Part shown: piece after piece, positions 1 through 9,269 of the stretch
Layout: each line of letters starts with the position of its first letter
Position numbering within the stretch: position 1 is the stretch's first letter
Assembly: GCA_013122435.1 (NCBI GenBank)
Contig: WYDT01000026.1
Location: 30,742-94,741 of the forward strand
Reading direction: 5' to 3'
Length of the DNA: 64,000 bases
From: Chloroflexi bacterium AL-N1
Lineage (GTDB): Bacteria > Chloroflexota > Chloroflexia > Chloroflexales > Roseiflexaceae
Notes under the pieces: model-generated
The model's database searches: none
The model's input: only the letters and a program-made list of their open reading frames with translations
What the model was told of the DNA's origin: nothing
Position numbers and translations under genes: made by a program

Positions 1-1965
1 AAACTTCCAACACCACTTCCCTGCGGGAAAGCAATCATTCTGGAGGCTGAACATGGTCAAGCACGTCGCACCCTCCTACAACACTGGTTGGAGGAAGCCC
101 AGTTAAACGGTTCAAGAACATATCTATTGTCATGTTCAATGGAAGAAGACGGTCCCTGGGCCGGGTTAAACTCCTTTCTGCGGGCTATCTTCCCACAGAT
201 CGCTACTGAGGTACCCCAGATCATCCAGCATCATGCATATGAACTAGCCATGGTACTACCCGAACTACGTGCGACGATCGAGGTGCAGAATCCAACCCTC
301 ACGGATCTCAGTTCTGACACAGAACGTACACGGAACTGGCCAGCAGACCGGGCGTATCGCATTGTCCATGGCTTGATCGACCTGATCGATACCTGGGCGG
401 AACTCAATAACGGGATACGCCTCGTCATTGCCTGTGATGATTTTCATCATGCCGGTGCCTTAGTCCGTCTCTTTTTCGTGGAACTGCTACGTCGTCGTGG
501 CAAACAACATGCTATGACCCTGATTGTGGCCACAGACGCTCCACAAAGTATAGATATCCAACAACAATTTGCTACAGAAGCGATTGCCCACATCATCAGG
601 GCAGACCTGCCTGCAGATGAGTCAGTAACACCCGATCCAATAGAGATGCAACAGGCAGCGGAAGCGCTCATGAGTGAGGTGGGCAACGATGCGATCAAGC
701 TTGAAATGTATGTCCCCAGAATCATACGCTACTGGTTAGCCAGTAACACCCCTGAAAAGGCACTACCATATCAGGTTGAAGCGCTATCAATCTACAACAC
801 ACGAGGAATGTATGCCGACGCGGTCGTCTATGGTGAAGCCGCAATGGAGCAGACCAAACAACATCATCCAGATGATATCCATAAGATCTTCCATATTTCG
901 ATCAAACTCTGCACCAGTTATTTTGGTCTCAGACACTCTCACAAGGCTTTTCCCCTCATAAATGAAGCGTTAGAAAGAAGTACCGCTCCTGGCTACAAGG
1001 TACCTTTCACGTACTACATGGCAATGCTGTATGCACGTTATCTGCCCGAACGCGATCTAACTAAGGCAGAGGAATATCTGGATATGGGGCTCACCGCCAT
1101 TGAGCAGACCGATTTACCGGCACACGAAAAGTTTTTTCAAACAGCGTTTAATCGTAATGGCCTAGCCTTGCTCCGGCATTTTCAGCAACGCTATGATGAG
1201 GCGATTGGGCTCTGTAAGACATGCATTGAAAAACTGGATCGTCATCTCTCACCAGATGAACATAAGCTACATCGCTCGGTTCTGCTCTACAATATTGCTC
1301 AAGTCTATGTGGCCATGGAACATTACGACGAAGCCATTACCTACTACACATCCGCAATGGAAATGGACCCCAATTATTCGGAGTACTACAACGAACGTGG
1401 CAACATCTACCTGACTAGAGAACAGTATGATCTCGCAGTAGCCGATTACACCACAGCGATCGCTCTAAGCCCTCCATATGCAGAAGTCTGGACCAATATT
1501 GGCCAGTGTTATCGGTTGATGGGGCAGCTGCAAGACGCTGTTGCAGCCTATTCCATGGCGCTCGACCTTGAGCCACAGCAAAGTCTGGCACTCTTTGGAC
1601 GGGCAGAAGCGTGGGAGGCCTTACAACAAGAAGATGCAGCCCGGAACGACTACGACACCTTATTAACCATTGATCCAACACACGTGCAAGCGCTCACACG
1701 AAAGGCGATCTATGCCTATGAGGATGGCAACTTATCAATGGCATTGCAGACGTTGAATGCGGCACTTGAACACCACACTGACGTTACAGAGCTCTACTGG
1801 AATCGCGCTACGGTCTTCAAAGATCTGGGTCGTTTCGCTGAAGCTGCCCGCGATATCACATCCTATCTGGATAGCTCGCTTGATGCAGATGATCGCGCTG
1901 AAGCCGAAGCCAAACTGGCCTTCCTTGAGGCGCAGACAACATCCAGAATGGAACTCCATGCCTAG
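1..1965 (+). CDS. ATPase-like TPR protein, 5' end outside window
   Basis: The reading frame is open from base 1, so the N-terminus lies upstream; a TTG at 88 is not needed as a start. About 654 codons are visible. The first 230 residues resemble an AAA/STAND ATPase core: a Walker B-like stretch (LVIACDDFHH, about residue 140) is present, but where a P-loop would be expected the sequence reads GQARRT, so nucleotide binding may be degenerate. The last 230 residues hold about six TPR units (for example NERGNIYLTREQYDLAVADY), ending shortly before the TAG. Such ATPase-TPR proteins usually act as regulators or scaffolds. The partner is unknown, and a kinase or DNA-binding domain could lie upstream. 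Confidence 0.75.
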   Translation, partial: KLPTPLPCGKAIILEAEHGQARRTLLQHWLEEAQLNGSRTYLLSCSMEEDGPWAGLNSFLRAIFPQIATEVPQIIQHHAYELAMVLPELRATIEVQNPTLTDLSSDTERTRNWPADRAYRIVHGLIDLIDTWAELNNGIRLVIACDDFHHAGALVRLFFVELLRRRGKQHAMTLIVATDAPQSIDIQQQFATEAIAHIIRADLPADESVTPDPIEMQQAAEALMSEVGNDAIKLEMYVPRIIRYWLASNTPEKALPYQVEALSIYNTRGMYADAVVYGEAAMEQTKQHHPDDIHKIFHISIKLCTSYFGLRHSHKAFPLINEALERSTAPGYKVPFTYYMAMLYARYLPERDLTKAEEYLDMGLTAIEQTDLPAHEKFFQTAFNRNGLALLRHFQQRYDEAIGLCKTCIEKLDRHLSPDEHKLHRSVLLYNIAQVYVAMEHYDEAITYYTSAMEMDPNYSEYYNERGNIYLTREQYDLAVADYTTAIALSPPYAEVWTNIGQCYRLMGQLQDAVAAYSMALDLEPQQSLALFGRAEAWEALQQEDAARNDYDTLLTIDPTHVQALTRKAIYAYEDGNLSMALQTLNAALEHHTDVTELYWNRATVFKDLGRFAEAARDITSYLDSSLDADDRAEAEAKLAFLEAQTTSRMELHA

Positions 1966-2119
1966 TGCTTAAAAGACACGTGTAGAGATGACGGCCAACA
2001 TGACCTGATGTCATAACCATAGTAGTGTTGATTATTGGTAACAAATAATCAGTCTGCTATGCGGCCTACATTCATAGTTGCTCACGTACGATTATGATGA
2101 GGATATAAAGGAGGCACGC

Positions 2120-2683
2120 ATGCCAACGCATATTGTCGCAATCAATGGGAGCCTTCGTGCTCACTCACGCACAGAACTCGTGGCACACACTGTGTTACGT
2201 GGTGCCATACACGCCGATGTCACCACTGAAGTGCTCAATTTATATAGCTTCGATCTGCCACTCTTTGACAACCGCACAGATGTGGGTACCTATCCACCCA
2301 GTGTCTGGCGCTTCCTGGAACAAATACAAGTTGCGTCAGGGTTTATCTTTGTTACACCAGTCTACCACGGAACGATGAGTGGGGCATTTAAGAATGCGTT
2401 AGATTTTCTCCACCTGGCTGAACCCAACGTGTATCAGGGCAAAGTCGTCGGGTTGGTCAGTGTGGCGGGAGGGGCTATGAGTGTGAATACCATCAATACG
2501 CTGGACTACATTGCTCGTGCGTTGAACCTGTGGCGCGCACCTACCACGGTAGCGGTCTCTGGTGACGCAATCACACCTGATGGTTGTGATCCGCACATTG
2601 CAAGACGACTGTGTACGTTAGGAAGAGAGGTACGTCAGGCCACACAGGTATTATTTGATGCGCCTGTACTGCAATACCACTAA
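2120..2683 (+). CDS. NADPH-dependent FMN reductase family protein
   Basis: This 187-residue protein has the flavodoxin-like FMN reductase fold: an N-terminal INGSLR phosphate-binding loop (residues 8-13), the PVYHGTMSGAFKNALDF segment typical of the family, and a Gly-rich VSVAGGAMS stretch. It probably reduces FMN or quinone- and azo-type substrates with NAD(P)H in the cytoplasm. The ATG at 2120 is chosen because AAAGGAGG lies at 2107-2114; an upstream in-frame TTG at 2078 would place that site inside the gene. It is a single gene between two unrelated ones, and the physiological substrate cannot be told from sequence. Confidence 0.88.
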   Translation: MPTHIVAINGSLRAHSRTELVAHTVLRGAIHADVTTEVLNLYSFDLPLFDNRTDVGTYPPSVWRFLEQIQVASGFIFVTPVYHGTMSGAFKNALDFLHLAEPNVYQGKVVGLVSVAGGAMSVNTINTLDYIARALNLWRAPTTVAVSGDAITPDGCDPHIARRLCTLGREVRQATQVLFDAPVLQYH

Positions 2684-2738
2684 AAGTGCATGCCCTGTCG
2701 CAGCATACCTTACAGAAAAGCTAAATGGAGTTATACAT

Positions 2739-5039
2739 ATGCGTTATGTGTCAATATTGTTGGTGTTGATCCTTAGTGTATCTGTCATATCCAATACCAC
2801 AGCCCAATCTGCGCCTGGTGTCATTGATTTTGCGCCAGATGCCCCACTTGCACCGATTCTGTCGGAGGAAGAAGTAGCAAAAATAGCCCAGTTACAGGCC
2901 ACCACAAATGTTTTCATACTGAGTCCGGTCAGTCCTGATAGGCAAACCGTCTTGACACTGCTCGGTAGAGAACTGGCCTTCTTGGATGTACAGGATGGTA
3001 CAACAATCCCAATCAATGATGCGTTTTTTGGTCTGAGTCTCTTAGGTGGTCTTGCGGGTTCCTATCACTGGAGCGATACGGACACACTAGCAACGCTGGC
3101 GATCATCCCCCCCGAGGAGGAGGATGCTGCTCCCCAATTGCAGCGTGTCGAGCTCGACCGGGCTAGCGGTGCGGTAAGTACCGAGCCATTGAGTGCTATG
3201 CTCTCGGGTATGTTTATTGATGTGGCGCCGGATCTTTCCCAAATACTTGTGCTCATTGAGCCACAAACCCAAGAGGCCCCAACAACTCAAACCGTCCAAC
3301 TTTCGTCATATAAGTTTGCTATTGATCCCTCGAACCCACACAATCCATTGGAGCTACAGGAACTAGAGATCACCACCCAGTCCGCCAATCTTATGCTGCT
3401 TGATACAACCACAGGCAACCTACGTACTCTGACAGAATTCCCTGCTGGTGCGGACATTCAAGGGGCCATGTGGAATCTGGCCCACAGTGAAGTGGCGGTG
3501 ACCTATACCGGGGTGCGCGACCGGTTCGATGACCAGCAAGCGCTTGATGGGGCCTTACTGTCATCGCTGGTCTATCGTGATTCCATCGGGGCCTTGCCAC
3601 CGGAGGATAACCCCTTCTTCCAAAACAATGAGTTGTTGTTGTTCAACCTCATGCATGATGAGGTCCAATCCATCCATGCTGCTGATGGCAATGGTGATGT
3701 GTTTACAGCGTCAGGCAGTTGGAGCACCGATGGCGCAACATTGATGATGAAAGTCCATCAGCCAGCAATACTTGAAGGGCGTGAACATCCAATCTATCTG
3801 AGGGAAGAAAGCGTCTCCTATCGTTTCTATAATCGAGATCTCCAAGCACAGGGACAGATTACAGGGACCGATTGGGCCCCGAGTGCGACTCATGGCACGT
3901 TTGTCTCAGCAACCACCGTGCTCTTTTCAGCAGGTACAGGGACCAACATCTGGTTGTATACCTACGATCTTACGACCGATACATTACGGGTGGTGAGTGA
4001 ACACCCAGGGACATTCGGCCCATTCCTGGAGACAAATGCTCAGATCATTAGTGATAGTACCCAAATTGTGTATGCATTTAACTCGTTTGTGAGTCCACCT
4101 GAATTGTATCGTAGCAATCTTGACGGAACGGAACCTCAACAACTGACACAGGTCAATGCTGCCGTTGCTGAAGCGAGTGCTACGCGGATGGATGCGGTAA
4201 CCTTCACGTTAGCCAACGGCCAAACACGAGAGGGATGGCTGCTGCAACCGACCAATGCCTCATTCCCACCAAAGGATGTACCCATTGTGATGTGGCAGGA
4301 AGGTGGTCCAGGGTTCGTGATGAACAATCGCTGGGGTGCTTCAGTCGAATCTCCTTTTGCACTCTTACCTAACTTCGATATGGCAGTCTTGGTTGTACCG
4401 CTTGCTGGTCGTGAAGGGTATGGCGCAGAGGTCTTCAATACCCTGTATGATAACACCAACTTTGGACAGATTGATATCGATGAAATGGCCGAGATCAGCC
4501 AACAGATGTTGGATGACGGCTGGGTAGCTCATGGACAGCTTGGTATCAGCGGGTGTTCCTATGGTGGATATTTTTCACTCCAGAGCATTGCTCGCTACCC
4601 CGATCTGTATGCGGCTGCCAACCCCCAATGTGCGTTGATCGATCTGGTGGTTGAGTGGACCCGTGGCTATGCGACGACCCTGCCATTTATCCAGGGAGCA
4701 TCGACTCCCTATACTGCTCCGCAGGAGTATCAGGATGATTCACCCAGCTATAACGTCGAACAAATGGCTGCACCTGTGCTGACCTTTCATGGAACAGCAG
4801 ACTTTCTGCCCATCACGCTCAATGAAAACCTGCACCAGCAACTGGTCGATCAGGAAGTGCCTGCACGAATGATTCGGTTTATCGGAGAAGGACATGGATT
4901 AGGTACTCCTTCGTCGCAGTTGTATGCGGCTCAGGAACAACTGGATTGGTTCCGTACCTACCTGGTGGAACGTCCTGATCCCGGCCCAGGCGCTGGCCCC
5001 GATCAGTTCAGGGTAATGCTCCCGCTCATTGGTAGCTAA
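2739..5039 (+). CDS. Exported S9 (prolyl oligopeptidase family) peptidase
   Basis: A 766-residue serine peptidase. Residues 1-25 form a signal peptide ending near TTAQSA. Residues about 40-500 are a variable region expected to form the beta-propeller, and 510-755 the alpha/beta-hydrolase domain. The catalytic triad is visible: Ser607 in GCSYGG, Asp688 in ADFLP and His719 in GEGHG. Such enzymes cut short peptides or acyl-peptides outside the membrane. The ATG at 2739 has GGAG at 2727-2730 and opens the signal peptide; an in-frame ATG at 2655 would overlap the previous gene. The C-terminus is a Pro/Gly-rich linker followed by RVMLPLIGS, a short ending that may be a lineage-specific surface tail. 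Confidence 0.88.
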   Translation: MRYVSILLVLILSVSVISNTTAQSAPGVIDFAPDAPLAPILSEEEVAKIAQLQATTNVFILSPVSPDRQTVLTLLGRELAFLDVQDGTTIPINDAFFGLSLLGGLAGSYHWSDTDTLATLAIIPPEEEDAAPQLQRVELDRASGAVSTEPLSAMLSGMFIDVAPDLSQILVLIEPQTQEAPTTQTVQLSSYKFAIDPSNPHNPLELQELEITTQSANLMLLDTTTGNLRTLTEFPAGADIQGAMWNLAHSEVAVTYTGVRDRFDDQQALDGALLSSLVYRDSIGALPPEDNPFFQNNELLLFNLMHDEVQSIHAADGNGDVFTASGSWSTDGATLMMKVHQPAILEGREHPIYLREESVSYRFYNRDLQAQGQITGTDWAPSATHGTFVSATTVLFSAGTGTNIWLYTYDLTTDTLRVVSEHPGTFGPFLETNAQIISDSTQIVYAFNSFVSPPELYRSNLDGTEPQQLTQVNAAVAEASATRMDAVTFTLANGQTREGWLLQPTNASFPPKDVPIVMWQEGGPGFVMNNRWGASVESPFALLPNFDMAVLVVPLAGREGYGAEVFNTLYDNTNFGQIDIDEMAEISQQMLDDGWVAHGQLGISGCSYGGYFSLQSIARYPDLYAAANPQCALIDLVVEWTRGYATTLPFIQGASTPYTAPQEYQDDSPSYNVEQMAAPVLTFHGTADFLPITLNENLHQQLVDQEVPARMIRFIGEGHGLGTPSSQLYAAQEQLDWFRTYLVERPDPGPGAGPDQFRVMLPLIGS

Positions 5040-5067
5040 ACAGCATCATGGCTATAGAAACCATCTA

Positions 5068-5099
5068 CCATGCTCCTTATCATATGATGAGGAGCATGG
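5068..5099. terminator. Palindromic hairpin between convergent genes
   Basis: A 32-base palindrome with 16-base arms (5' arm CCATGCTCC...) and a single T/C difference that still allows G-U pairing. It sits between the S9 peptidase (plus) and the TPR lipoprotein (minus), so it probably ends transcripts from both sides. There is no strong U tract on either side, so termination is inferred from shape and position. Confidence 0.5.
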
Positions 5100-5184
5100 C
5101 TTTGTCCTATTTGGCCGTGTTGTTCTTATTGATCAAGTATGCATGAATACGGGGATGTTGTATATGTTAGATGAACAATTATCC

Positions 5185-6117
5185 CTAATCCTCTACCTGT
5201 TGACGCAACACATCAATCGCAAACTCTAAAGTCTCATCAAGTTCTTGTTGGGATAAAGACTCGAGATCCGCACGAGCATTGTCTGCCTCACCGATCTCCT
5301 GATACACCGTCGCACGTCCCAGCAGTGCCTCGGGGTAGGCAGGCTGTAACTCGAGTGCACGAGTAAAGTCGCCAATGGCCCGTTGTTGGTCACCACGTGC
5401 ATTGTGCAGCAAACCACGTGCGTAGTAGGCATTTGCTGCACGCGGGCTCATTTCGATGGCGCTGTCAAGATCAATCCGTGCCGCTTCCAGTTCGTTCTCA
5501 GTGAAGTTGATAACCGCACGATTGTACAGCGCATCGACCTGCTCAGGATCAGCCGCGATGGCCGCATCGTATGCGACACGCGCTCCAACAAGATCGCCGG
5601 ATTCCTGCAGCGCATTCCCTTGTGCATAATAGTAAGCGTCGGCATTATCTTCCTCTAGCTTAGCCAACGCGCCATAATCACGCGCCATCGCTTGCAGATC
5701 CCGTTGCTGTTCAACGATCAACAGGCGATTCTTGTAGGCTCGAATATAACCAGGATCAAACTCAATGGCCTTTGCATAATCTGATAAGGCTTGCTCTGTC
5801 TGTTCCAGATTGGCATGGGCTAAACCACGATTGTTCCACGCCCGCGAGTTGCCTGGATCAAGCTCAATGGCACGGGTATAATCAGCAATCGCTCCCTCAT
5901 TATTACCCTGATCCAGTAAAAAATTCGCCCGCTCGTAGTATGTGCCTGCCTGGACAGTTGGTTCGGCTTCCACCTCAGCCGTGGCAATCGCATCATCATA
6001 TGGTTGCACCAGCGATGTTGGCGTTGGTGGCGGCCCGCGATCAAGCAAGGGTACATCGTCACATCCGGACAGTAGCAACGCCAGAGTTACACCGAGCCCC
6101 AAAATACACCGACTCAT
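5185..6117 (-). CDS. TPR-repeat lipoprotein
   Basis: A 310-residue predicted lipoprotein: a hydrophobic signal segment ends in the lipobox LLSGC with Cys19. A Pro/Thr linker follows, then about seven TPR units from residue 55 to the end (for example RANFLLDQGNNEGAIADYTRAI). It should sit on the outer face of the membrane and bind a protein partner. Its ATG overlaps the stop of the penicillin-binding protein gene by four bases (ATGA, 6114-6117), so the two are translationally coupled. Its place at the end of the kinase-ftsW-pbp cluster suggests a scaffold for septal or lateral wall synthesis; that role is inferred from position only. Confidence 0.88.
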   Translation of the reverse strand: MSRCILGLGVTLALLLSGCDDVPLLDRGPPPTPTSLVQPYDDAIATAEVEAEPTVQAGTYYERANFLLDQGNNEGAIADYTRAIELDPGNSRAWNNRGLAHANLEQTEQALSDYAKAIEFDPGYIRAYKNRLLIVEQQRDLQAMARDYGALAKLEEDNADAYYYAQGNALQESGDLVGARVAYDAAIAADPEQVDALYNRAVINFTENELEAARIDLDSAIEMSPRAANAYYARGLLHNARGDQQRAIGDFTRALELQPAYPEALLGRATVYQEIGEADNARADLESLSQQELDETLEFAIDVLRQQVED

Positions 6118-7853
6118 GGTTGCACCCCCAGCGCTGCAGCCAGCACCTGACGCGCGACAGGCAACGCAGATCTACTCCCTTCACCACCATTTTCAACGAT
6201 AACGGCGATGGCAAACCGTGGCTGCTCTACTGGCGCAATGGCCACAAACCACGAATGAGGGTCACCACTGGACACTTCAGCAGTACCAGTCTTCGCACCA
6301 ATCGAGACCCCTGGTAACTCCACCGGCTTCGCATACCCAATCTCGACCGACTGCTTCATGACTTCCCGCATTTGCTGGGCCGCCTGTGGTGAAATCACCT
6401 CACGCAGCACTTCAGGCTCTCGCTGAAACAACACTTCCTGACTTACACTATCCCGTACTCGTTCGACAATGTAGGGGCGCATCAATTTTCCATCATTCGC
6501 AATAACTGCAACCATCTGTGCCATATCCAGGGGTGTCACCAGTGCCTGTCCCTGACCATAGGCGGTGTCGGCTAATGCAGCCTCTCGTTCGAGAAAAGCT
6601 GGTTCGGTAGCAATGCTCCCAACATCGGCCTGGACATCACGGAGATCAGGCGTAAGACCTTCCTCATTCGCATAATGTAAGCCAAAGCGTTCTGCATAAT
6701 CGGCAAAACGTTCAGGGCCAAGTGCCAAGCCTAGTTGTGCAAAAGCAGTATTACAGGAAAAAGCAAATACACGATTAAGGTCTGATGGATCGCCCGTACG
6801 CTGATCCAGATTCTCAACTGCGTTCCGTACTGGTGGTGCCCCAGCTTCGGTTGGCAAGCGATTAGGGCACGTTACCTCAGCACCAGGTCCATCAATGACA
6901 CCACCATCAAGCGCCGCCGCCGCCGTTAATGTTTTAATAACCGAACCGGGGGGATAACGTCCCTGCGTGGCACGATTGAGCAGTGGGCTATCAGGGTTAC
7001 TGGTCAATTGCTCCCATGCCGCCTGCACCTGCGCCACATCTTCTTCACTTGCCTGATCAGGGGTCATCAACTGATTCGGGTCAAAGCGAGGATAGGTGGC
7101 AAGTGCAAGAATAGCCCCTGTACGTGGATCAAGTAACACAACCGCACCTTTACGATCACCAAGTGCATTTTGCGCCACTCGCTGCAAACCCATATCAAGT
7201 ACAAGCCGTATACCAGCAGGCGATGTTTCAACTGGCGTGCCAAGCAACCTTGACTCAAGCATCGTTGTGGGGGAGAGTACACTCATTCCCGCAAGATATT
7301 CACCATAGCTTGCTTCAATACCACTTGTACCATACAATCGACTATTAAATCCGATGATATGACCAACGTTGGGGTCTGGATATATACGACGTCCGTCTTC
7401 TACATCAGTTATGACTATGTTATCTCGACTGAGTACATGTCCTCGTTGAGATGTATCTATACGTACAGGCCAGACCTTTTGTGTTCCCAACGATGTACGA
7501 TCAGCGGGGTCGGGTCTCCGCTCAATCTCAGGGATCGTTGTTGAAATGGGCTGGAAAAGAGTAGCAACTCGCTCACGAGTGACACTGGCCTGGCTGATCT
7601 GTTCACGTGCCAGTTGTAACGCCACAGCGGTAAACCCGAGAATAAAAACAAGTGACAACCGGGCTAAACCACGTGTCACAAGGGGGAGTTGTTTTCCGAT
7701 GAGCATCCAGGGCAGGACAGCGAGTAGTAGCAGACCGACCAGCAACTGCAAACGCCATTGGGGCGTACTCTCAACATAGAAACCGATACCGACAAGTGCG
7801 ATGCCAACCACCACACCGATCCATGCAAGCACGAGTTGAAAACGCTGGGGCAT
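6114..7853 (-). CDS. pbpA: Class B penicillin-binding protein (transpeptidase)
   Basis: A 579-residue membrane-anchored peptidoglycan transpeptidase. Three hydrophobic segments lie in the first 85 residues, followed by a dimerisation-type region and the transpeptidase domain. All three active-site motifs are present: S304-V-I-K307 (PPGSVIKT), S366-C-N368 and K521-T-G. It crosslinks stem peptides outside the membrane, normally as partner of the FtsW/RodA glycosyltransferase encoded just upstream with a 35-base gap. The arrangement resembles the actinobacterial rodA-pbpA-pknB locus. Three N-terminal hydrophobic segments are more than the single anchor usual for the family. Whether it serves division (FtsI) or elongation (PBP2) cannot be decided. 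Confidence 0.93.
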   Translation of the reverse strand: MPQRFQLVLAWIGVVVGIALVGIGFYVESTPQWRLQLLVGLLLLAVLPWMLIGKQLPLVTRGLARLSLVFILGFTAVALQLAREQISQASVTRERVATLFQPISTTIPEIERRPDPADRTSLGTQKVWPVRIDTSQRGHVLSRDNIVITDVEDGRRIYPDPNVGHIIGFNSRLYGTSGIEASYGEYLAGMSVLSPTTMLESRLLGTPVETSPAGIRLVLDMGLQRVAQNALGDRKGAVVLLDPRTGAILALATYPRFDPNQLMTPDQASEEDVAQVQAAWEQLTSNPDSPLLNRATQGRYPPGSVIKTLTAAAALDGGVIDGPGAEVTCPNRLPTEAGAPPVRNAVENLDQRTGDPSDLNRVFAFSCNTAFAQLGLALGPERFADYAERFGLHYANEEGLTPDLRDVQADVGSIATEPAFLEREAALADTAYGQGQALVTPLDMAQMVAVIANDGKLMRPYIVERVRDSVSQEVLFQREPEVLREVISPQAAQQMREVMKQSVEIGYAKPVELPGVSIGAKTGTAEVSSGDPHSWFVAIAPVEQPRFAIAVIVENGGEGSRSALPVARQVLAAALGVQP

Positions 7854-7888
7854 ACTTTTCTATACCTCGGTATCTAAAACACACCAAA

Positions 7889-9217
7889 TTACAACACGCG
7901 TGGATTCTTATGTTCAGCAGATATCCGTAACAATATTCCTAACATCGCAAAGTTGACTAACGTGGAAGAGCCACCATAACTTACAAAAGGTAACGTAATA
8001 CCAGTTAACGGAATAAGATTGGTCGTGCCTGCAGTAATAATAAGCGCCTGTGACACAATGGCAGTTGTGAGGCCAGCCGCCAATAATTGTTGAAATCCAT
8101 CACGACTTTGCATTGCAATCTGATAACCACGTAATGCAAACAAAACATAGCACAACAAAAGTCCCAATGCTCCAATAAAACCCAGCTCTTCACTAATCGC
8201 TGTAAAAATAAAATCGGTATGGCTCTCAGGAACTGCTGTGGGATCGCCCGAACCAAGTCCAGCACCGACAATTCCGCCATTGGCAATGGAGGAGAGTGCC
8301 TGCACCATCTGATAACCTCGTCCAAAGGGATCGTCCCATGGATTGTACCATGCATCAATACGTACCTGCACATGCACAAACAGCGGATAGAGTAGCGCAG
8401 CGCCAACCGCAAACGCACCTAGTCCGGCAATCACATACCAGACACGCCCGGTGATAACAAAGAGCATAGCAAGAAAGATAGTGAAAAAGAGCAGCGCTGC
8501 ACCGAGGTCTTTCTGGACAATAATTAACCCAATCGTCAATCCCCACATAAGCAAGATCGGAATGAGATAGGGCAACGGCGGAACACGCCAACTTCCCAGA
8601 TAATAATCACGGCCAATCAAGTCACGATGGTCATTCAGATACGTTGCGAGATAGACAACGAGCAGAATTTTGAGTGGTTCAACCGGCTGAAGCTGGAACA
8701 CACCAAGGTCGAGCCATAAACGGGCACCATTACGTTCTATACCAAATAGTGCCGTGATAACGACCAACCCTATACCCAGGAGCAGCCAGGTATAGCGATA
8801 ATTTTTGAGCCAGCTAAAACGCCACGGGATAAAACTCACCGCCCAGAGCACCACGACACCACCCAAAACCCAGATGACTTGCTTAAAGGCAATGCCACCA
8901 AAAAACTCTCCATAGCGAGTCATAAGGTCAGGTTCAAGACGACGCACCATCACCAGACCAATGCCAGAAAGCAGTGCAGCAATTGGTAACAGTAGCTGAT
9001 CTTCACGCCAGCCACGTATGGCTAATGCCAGGCTCAACGTAATAAAGAGGCCCACAAATGCCCCGGTGATGGCCAGATCGGCCCAGCGTATTGCTCCTCC
9101 GGCACGATAGATCAGTGTGCCTAATCCGACCAGCAGTAACAAACACGAGGTCATCAGAAGTTCTAACTCAATTGTGCGTCTACCCAGGCGGCCACGCAGC
9201 AAAGCAGCCATATCCAC
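7889..9217 (-). CDS. ftsW: FtsW/RodA/SpoVE family glycan polymerase
   Basis: A 442-residue polytopic protein with about ten membrane segments and SEDS-family signatures, including KNYRYTWLLLGIGLV, ARLWLDLG, the Q-P-x-E-x-x-K segment (LQPVEPLKI) and the C-terminal SYGGSS loop. SEDS proteins polymerise lipid II into glycan strands with a class B transpeptidase, here the next gene. The start used is GTG at 9217; an ATG two codons on (9211) is equally possible because the Shine-Dalgarno site is weak. It lies 52 bases after the kinase gene on the same strand, which fits one wall-synthesis operon controlled by phosphorylation. Confidence 0.93.
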   Translation of the reverse strand: MDMAALLRGRLGRRTIELELLMTSCLLLLVGLGTLIYRAGGAIRWADLAITGAFVGLFITLSLALAIRGWREDQLLLPIAALLSGIGLVMVRRLEPDLMTRYGEFFGGIAFKQVIWVLGGVVVLWAVSFIPWRFSWLKNYRYTWLLLGIGLVVITALFGIERNGARLWLDLGVFQLQPVEPLKILLVVYLATYLNDHRDLIGRDYYLGSWRVPPLPYLIPILLMWGLTIGLIIVQKDLGAALLFFTIFLAMLFVITGRVWYVIAGLGAFAVGAALLYPLFVHVQVRIDAWYNPWDDPFGRGYQMVQALSSIANGGIVGAGLGSGDPTAVPESHTDFIFTAISEELGFIGALGLLLCYVLFALRGYQIAMQSRDGFQQLLAAGLTTAIVSQALIITAGTTNLIPLTGITLPFVSYGGSSTLVNFAMLGILLRISAEHKNPRVL

Positions 9218-9269
9218 TCAACTTTCATGTCCGCTTACAAGGCGGCCACATCCAACATTTCGTTTATAA

